A stretch of DNA of 64,000 bases from an uncultured Methylophaga sp. (GTDB lineage Bacteria > Pseudomonadota > Gammaproteobacteria > Nitrosococcales > Methylophagaceae): contig CAJXKF010000004.1 of assembly GCA_913055695.1 (NCBI GenBank), positions 1-64,000 of the forward strand, given 5' to 3'. Numbering within the stretch: the stretch's first letter is position 1; every line of letters starts with the position of its first letter. The notes below the pieces were generated by a model, which was not told the origin of the DNA, made no database searches, and saw nothing but the letters and a program-made list of their open reading frames with translations. Both the position numbers and the translations under genes were made by a program. This document shows positions 59,661 to 64,000 of the stretch, piece after piece.

Positions 59661-61775
59661 TCAGCTCTGGGTAACAAGTCCGTTATCGCGTAATGTCTGG
59701 ATATGGCTATGTTGTGACAGCAAGGCCAGCATCTCCGCCGGGTCCAGCCAGGCCTGGAGTTCCTGTAATGTGGCTGCCTGCTCCAGCTTCCATTTTGCAG
59801 TCACTGTTGCTGCATGAAACTCGCCCGGTTTATGTGAATCCAGCAGTGGCAGTTGTGCCAGATGCCATGAAAACAACGCCTGATCCTTGTCAAGGCACTC
59901 CAGCGGTGAGTCTGCCGGCAGTTCCGGCTGTAAATGTTTGGTGTTGTCGCGGAAGGTTCTGACAATTTCAGAAGGATGTTTTTCTTCGGGTGCAGTGAAC
60001 AGTCCCAGCCAGCTAAAAAGACGGCCGCGCTTCTCACCACCACTGAGCCAGGACAGTGGAATGGATAGCATCAAACAGCCTGCTATCGGCAGTAACCACA
60101 AAAACAGCTTGAGGCTGAGCGAATAAGCAATAGCGCCCAGTACCACCCCAAACAGGGTATGACCACGGTGCGCCCGGTAAGCCTGTTGCAGAGACAGTGC
60201 GCCATCGTCCCGGGACTGCGGACTCCAGCCACTGTCCTTACCGCGGAAGATTTTATACACCACATTGCATTGCGCCAGCATCAGGATCGGCGCATATAAA
60301 GCGGAAAATAGAATCTCAGACAAAGTGCTGCATGTGAGTAGAAGCGGGCCACCAAAATGTTTACATCGTCTGAAGTGAAACAAGGCGCTGAACCAGCCGA
60401 ATAATTTGGGTGCAAGCAGCACAAACATGGATATCACAAACAGTCTCAGGGCGCGTTCCGCATCAAATACCGGCCAGGTAGGGAATAGTGAAGGATCAGA
60501 AAAATATTCCGGTCTGACAAACTGGGCCTGTACGGCGATGGCGAGGCCAATGATGATCAGAGCCAGCCAGAATACGGCACTGAGATAAGACATAATGCCG
60601 GAAAGAATATGCAGCCGGGTTGGCACAACCAGATCATGGGCCAGTAGCAGGCGGCTGTGTTGCAGGTTCCCCTGGCACCAACGGCGGTCGCGGGTCAGCA
60701 CATCATCCAGTGAGGGGGGCGCCTCTTCGTAAGAGCAGCGGATATCGGTATCAAACCTGACGCCCCAGCCTCTGCGTCTTAACATCGCGGCTTCAATAAA
60801 ATCATGACTGAGAATATGGCCACCCATCGGCGGTGAGCCTGGCAACAGCGGCAGACCGCAGGACTCTGCAAAAGCGCGGGTGCGGATAATGGCATTATGT
60901 CCCCAGAAATTAGATGACAAGCCATGCCATGCCGACAGTCCGGACGCATAAATAGGGCCATAGCAGTGATTGGCAAACTGCTGAAGACGACCATATAAAC
61001 TACTGGCATTAATGATGGTTGGCAGGGTTTGAATCAACCCCATTTCCGGCGCAGCAGCTAGCCGTCGTGAGAGCGTTATCATACTGTCGGCACTCATTAT
61101 GCTGTCTGCATCGAGGACAATCATGGCTTCGTAATCAGCGCCCCAGTTAGTCACCCAGTCAGCGATATTGCCGGCTTTACGTTCTTTGTTATTGGCCCTT
61201 CTGCGATAAAAAACCGGGCAGGCATGCTGGTCATTATCAAACAGCGGCATCAGGGCTTTTTCTTCCGCCAGCCAGGCCTCAGCCTGATTCGTGTCACTGA
61301 GAATAAAGAAGGCATATTTGCCCGGTGCTTTGATCAGCAATTCCTGTCGCATGGTTTTCACCGCAGCGGCGACACGGGCTGGCTCTTCCTTGTAGATGGG
61401 AACAAGAATCGCGGTTCTGAAAGGCGCTTCAGCAGCTTCCGGCACACGCAGCAACCTGGGTTTCAGCAACAGTAAAAAGCCCAGTAAAGCCTGCGAAAAG
61501 GCAAATGAAATCCAGATGAAATTCACACTGAACAGGCTGAGAAACAGCCACTGGAGCAGCGTCACCGTGGTGGTGCTCAGTACGCTGTACATCTCACTGA
61601 TGCCGAAAGCGGACAAGGCGACTGTTGATACCAGCACAAACAGCCGGGACAGAAAGGTGGTCAGCGGAAAAACAAACTGCCGCTGATGGCGTTTCAGTGT
61701 GAAACCTTTTTCATTGACCCGGTGTCGCGGCATATCCAGCGGGGCAAGCTCAGGTAGTGCGCGCTCTGCCTTCAT
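59661..61775 (-). CDS. opgH: Glucans biosynthesis glucosyltransferase H
   Basis: A 704-residue inner membrane glycosyltransferase (family 2) making the linear beta-1,2-glucose backbone of osmoregulated periplasmic glucans. The GT-2 landmarks are MIVLDADSIMSADSMITL near residue 218, the acidic loop SHDFIEAAMLRRRGWGVRF near 324 and the RDRRWCQGNLQHSRLL (QxxRW-like) near 364. Membrane segments occur near residues 35-60, 75-105, 395-420, 455-480 and later. It overlaps opgG by four bases. Confidence 0.93.
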   Translation of the reverse strand: MKAERALPELAPLDMPRHRVNEKGFTLKRHQRQFVFPLTTFLSRLFVLVSTVALSAFGISEMYSVLSTTTVTLLQWLFLSLFSVNFIWISFAFSQALLGFLLLLKPRLLRVPEAAEAPFRTAILVPIYKEEPARVAAAVKTMRQELLIKAPGKYAFFILSDTNQAEAWLAEEKALMPLFDNDQHACPVFYRRRANNKERKAGNIADWVTNWGADYEAMIVLDADSIMSADSMITLSRRLAAAPEMGLIQTLPTIINASSLYGRLQQFANHCYGPIYASGLSAWHGLSSNFWGHNAIIRTRAFAESCGLPLLPGSPPMGGHILSHDFIEAAMLRRRGWGVRFDTDIRCSYEEAPPSLDDVLTRDRRWCQGNLQHSRLLLAHDLVVPTRLHILSGIMSYLSAVFWLALIIIGLAIAVQAQFVRPEYFSDPSLFPTWPVFDAERALRLFVISMFVLLAPKLFGWFSALFHFRRCKHFGGPLLLTCSTLSEILFSALYAPILMLAQCNVVYKIFRGKDSGWSPQSRDDGALSLQQAYRAHRGHTLFGVVLGAIAYSLSLKLFLWLLPIAGCLMLSIPLSWLSGGEKRGRLFSWLGLFTAPEEKHPSEIVRTFRDNTKHLQPELPADSPLECLDKDQALFSWHLAQLPLLDSHKPGEFHAATVTAKWKLEQAATLQELQAWLDPAEMLALLSQHSHIQTLRDNGLVTQS

Positions 61776-63340
61776 AGTCCTTCCGAAAATAAAGTGGGTT
61801 TTATCCAGCGGTAGAGCCAGGTTTCTGTGAATGCCTTTTGTTGCTTCTTAAGCTGAACCCTGAACTCGATGACCTTGGCGTTCTCTTCATCGAAACTCAG
61901 AAAGACTCTGGCGCCTCCGGTTTCGGGATTATGCTGGATACGTGACTCCAGTAGTTTGCCTTGATCCAGCGAGGCATCAACACTGATATTGTCGATGTCT
62001 TCAGCTTTGATATTGCTGTAATCAATCACGATTTCACGCCGCTTATCATTCAGGCGCAGACCGCTGGCGCTTCTGATCACTCTGGCCTGATTGGCCTGTG
62101 CCGGGAGCCGGTCTGGCCAGGTTAAGCGATAGGCATAACGATATTTATGGCCTTTTCTCAAGGTGTCGGCCGGACGCCAGTAGGCAACGATATTATCGTT
62201 GGTCTCATTGTCAGACGGGATCTCGACAAGTTGTAACTGCCCTTTGCCCCAGTCGCCCAGCGGTTTGACCCAGAGAGAAGGACGTTTGTGATACATCGCC
62301 TCCAGATCCTGATAATGCTGGAACTGACGATGACGCTGAATCAGACCGAAGCCTTTTGGACTTTCATCAATAAAAGCGCTGATTTGTAAGGCGTCGGGAT
62401 TGGTCAGGGGGCGCCAGAGTCTTTCTCCATTGCCTCTGACAACAGCAAGGCCTTCCGAGTCGTGCACAGCAGGACGGTAATCCGGTTTATCCGCGGGCTG
62501 CATTTCCCCGTGCATATACATCGATGTCAGTGGGGCGATGCCGACATGTTCAAGATCCCGGCGGGGAAACAGGATGACATTGACATCCATTCTGGTGGGA
62601 TCATCGGGGTAAATTCCAAAACGATAGGCTCCGGTGACGCCGGGGCTGTCGAGTAAGGCATGCACGACGATGGCTTTCTGCGCCTTGCCCGGCCGTTCTA
62701 CCCAGAAGCGCCTGAATATCGGGTGTTCCTCGCCTTGTGATTCCGCCACATCGATGGCGAGACCTCGGGCAGAAAGACCGTATTGCTGGTCTTTTGACAC
62801 CGCACGAAAATAACTTGCCCCCTGAAAGACCAGAAATTCATCTTTGTAATCCGGATTGTTGAGGGGGAAATGCAGACGTATACCCGCATATTTACCGATA
62901 TCGGCAAGTATCCTGGTCATGGATTCACGCGGCACACTGAAAGATTCTTCAGTGAGCCCCACAGGATAAGCCATGCCGTCCTCGACGATATCGACATCAA
63001 TCAGGTGTTGATAAAGATACCCCGGCGCAAACAACTGAATCGAGAACAGGGTCGGACTGTCTCCCCAGATGGCAGCCCGTTGCTGGAAGTTGATTTTCCG
63101 ATACTCGGAATAACTGAGACTGGTGAGCGATTCAGGTGCTTTGTCCGGGGCTACAAAGGCTTTCTCCGATAAGGCTTTGGCAAGCTCGATCACAGTCTGA
63201 TGGGAGAATGGCGTGCCGGTTTGGGTATCCGTCAACCGCGGCTTGGCATGACACAGGGACAGACCCAATAGCTGCAACAGGCCTGTCGTGAATAAAGCTG
63301 CGATGATGTATCTGAAGGATGGTTGCCTGGTGTTGAACAT
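61772..63340 (-). CDS. opgG: Glucans biosynthesis protein G
   Basis: A 522-residue periplasmic protein (signal peptide to about residue 33, ending CHA) needed for branching or release of periplasmic glucans. Landmarks are LSYSEYRKINFQ near 65, PVGLTEESFSVPRESMTRI near 145, LFPRRDLEHVGIAPLTSMYM near 260 and RLWRPLTNPDALQIS near 300. The ATG at 63340 was used; a GTG at 63346 has GGGAGG ten bases upstream and may be the true start. Confidence 0.92.
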   Translation of the reverse strand: MFNTRQPSFRYIIAALFTTGLLQLLGLSLCHAKPRLTDTQTGTPFSHQTVIELAKALSEKAFVAPDKAPESLTSLSYSEYRKINFQQRAAIWGDSPTLFSIQLFAPGYLYQHLIDVDIVEDGMAYPVGLTEESFSVPRESMTRILADIGKYAGIRLHFPLNNPDYKDEFLVFQGASYFRAVSKDQQYGLSARGLAIDVAESQGEEHPIFRRFWVERPGKAQKAIVVHALLDSPGVTGAYRFGIYPDDPTRMDVNVILFPRRDLEHVGIAPLTSMYMHGEMQPADKPDYRPAVHDSEGLAVVRGNGERLWRPLTNPDALQISAFIDESPKGFGLIQRHRQFQHYQDLEAMYHKRPSLWVKPLGDWGKGQLQLVEIPSDNETNDNIVAYWRPADTLRKGHKYRYAYRLTWPDRLPAQANQARVIRSASGLRLNDKRREIVIDYSNIKAEDIDNISVDASLDQGKLLESRIQHNPETGGARVFLSFDEENAKVIEFRVQLKKQQKAFTETWLYRWIKPTLFSEGL

Positions 63341-63495
63341 GAACACGTAGTTCAAGCCTCCCTGATTGGAATGAGAGTCAATCTGCCATCCTGGCGTCTC
63401 ATGACTGTAGAGAGCGGGACTAATATTTCATATCAGTAAAACATCATCAATCCGGAACAGCATGAATATCGGATTATTGTGATGTAGCCAGCATT

Positions 63496-63519
63496 AAAAC
63501 CCCGAGATCGCTGGGTTTT
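63496..63519 (-). terminator. Bidirectional-looking terminator
   Basis: AAAACCC and GGGTTTT arms surround a loop, with T's at the 3' side on either strand. It could end the UPF0210 transcript before opgG. Confidence 0.5.
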
Positions 63520-63621
63520 CTGACGATAGAGGCGTCAATATCGACGTCGAATCAGACGCTGAGTATGATGAAAAATTCAGAATATTCGCAACCCCTGATC
63601 ATAGGGGGGAGGCGGCGGAGG

Positions 63622-63654
63622 AAGCAGCCATCAGAGGCTGGGGCTGCTGCCTCA
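63622..63654 (-). terminator. Hairpin just after the UPF0210 gene
   Basis: GCAGCC and GGCTGC arms close a loop right after the UPF0210 stop. No T-run follows on the minus strand, so the AAAACCC/GGGTTTT hairpin further on is the better terminator. Confidence 0.3.
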
Positions 63655-63658
63655 ATGA

Positions 63659-64000
63659 TTAGTTGACCAGGCTTTGTATTGGCGCGGGAATACGGCCACC
63701 CAAGCGGACGAAACGGTTTTCCTGGTTGCCCATGTTTACTGCCATCACCGGGCCTTCTCCCAGCAGACCCCCAAATACCACATGATCGCCGGCTTGTTTG
63801 CCTGGTGCCGGTATCAGCCGGGCTGCGGTCGTTTTCTTGTTAATGACTCCGATCGCCATCTCATCAGCAATAATCGCTGACAGCATCTCTGCCGAGGTGT
63901 CACCGGGCAGTGCGATCATATCAAGACCGACTGAGCAGACCGCGGTCATGGCCTCCAGTTTTTCCAGTGCCAGCGTGCCTTCAGCTGCAGAGCGTGCAAT
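63659..64000 (-). CDS. UPF0210 (DUF711) protein, C-terminal part
   Basis: Only the last 113 residues are in the window; the reading frame stays open to the window edge. The sequence [21 protein letters not shown] and the end segment [15 protein letters not shown] and [11 protein letters not shown] are typical of the UPF0210/DUF711 family, which usually has about 450 residues. The structure of relatives resembles pyruvate-formate-lyase-like folds; the reaction is unknown. The internal ATG at 63949 is not the start. Confidence 0.85.
   Translation of the reverse strand: MARSAAEGTLALEKLEAMTAVCSVGLDMIALPGDTSAEMLSAIIADEMAIGVINKKTTAARLIPAPGKQAGDHVVFGGLLGEGPVMAVNMGNQENRFVRLGGRIPAPIQSLVN

Larger units (their letters stand above)
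63341..63658. other. Intergenic region before opgG
   Basis: About 320 bases between two minus-strand genes. It should contain the opgG promoter and the end of the UPF0210 transcript. Apart from two hairpins listed separately no gene or strong promoter is seen. Confidence 0.5.

Overview
This 64 kb window comes from a chromosome of a gammaproteobacterium. The evidence is gene order and protein family, not a marker gene. It includes a divergent trxA/rhlB pair, pepP-ubiH-ubiI next to a UPF0149 gene, zapA followed by 6S RNA, and carAB-greA-rlmE-ftsH-folP-glmM. It also has tpiA-secG-tRNA-Leu(GAG), a 14-gene nuo operon with nuoC and nuoD separate, and a second elongation factor G outside any ribosomal operon. 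The impression is of a marine Methylophaga-like or related organism, but no methylotrophy gene lies in the window and the genus is inference. I saw no insertion sequences, phage genes, integrase or CRISPR array.

Layout. 0.2-7.7 kb (minus) is a tightly packed series: uvrD, an orphan TRAP-type binding lipoprotein, an 83-residue unknown, a DUF411 metal-binding protein, a DMT-type transporter, an SMP-30/NHL-like protein, a DEAD-box helicase and a PqiA-like membrane protein. 7.9-11.3 kb holds trxA (minus) diverging from rhlB (plus), two uncharacterised genes after rhlB, and a DUF502 membrane protein. 11.4-16.8 kb holds the ubiquinone hydroxylases, pepP, a UPF0149 gene, a ZapB-like protein, zapA and 6S RNA. 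16.8-18.7 kb holds aroE and hemB (minus). 18.8-30.3 kb (plus) is the carAB to tRNA-Leu housekeeping block. 30.4-35.0 kb holds a PAS-GGDEF-EAL protein and a hybrid sensor kinase whose 3' ends overlap. 35.3-49.9 kb is nuoABCDEFGHIJKLMN plus a DUF2818 gene. 50-53.5 kb holds fusA2, a SpoIIAA-like protein, wrbA and tRNA-Pro(CGG).

53.7-63.4 kb is the accessory part. It contains a YcaC-type hydrolase directly abutting a secreted subclass B1 metallo-beta-lactamase that closely resembles the VIM family, about 0.7 kb with no convincing gene, a cupredoxin-like protein, and a three-gene set on the minus strand (PAPS-type sulfotransferase, small membrane protein, arylsulfotransferase-like beta-propeller). 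That set sits downstream of opgGH for periplasmic glucans. The window ends inside a UPF0210 (DUF711) gene.

The most notable items are the VIM-like metallo-beta-lactamase in a chromosomal, non-cassette setting and the paired sulfotransferase/arylsulfotransferase-like locus beside the glucan genes. Several non-coding structures also stand out: 6S RNA with a long terminal hairpin, a hairpin in the carAB leader, and an operator-like palindrome before tpiA.
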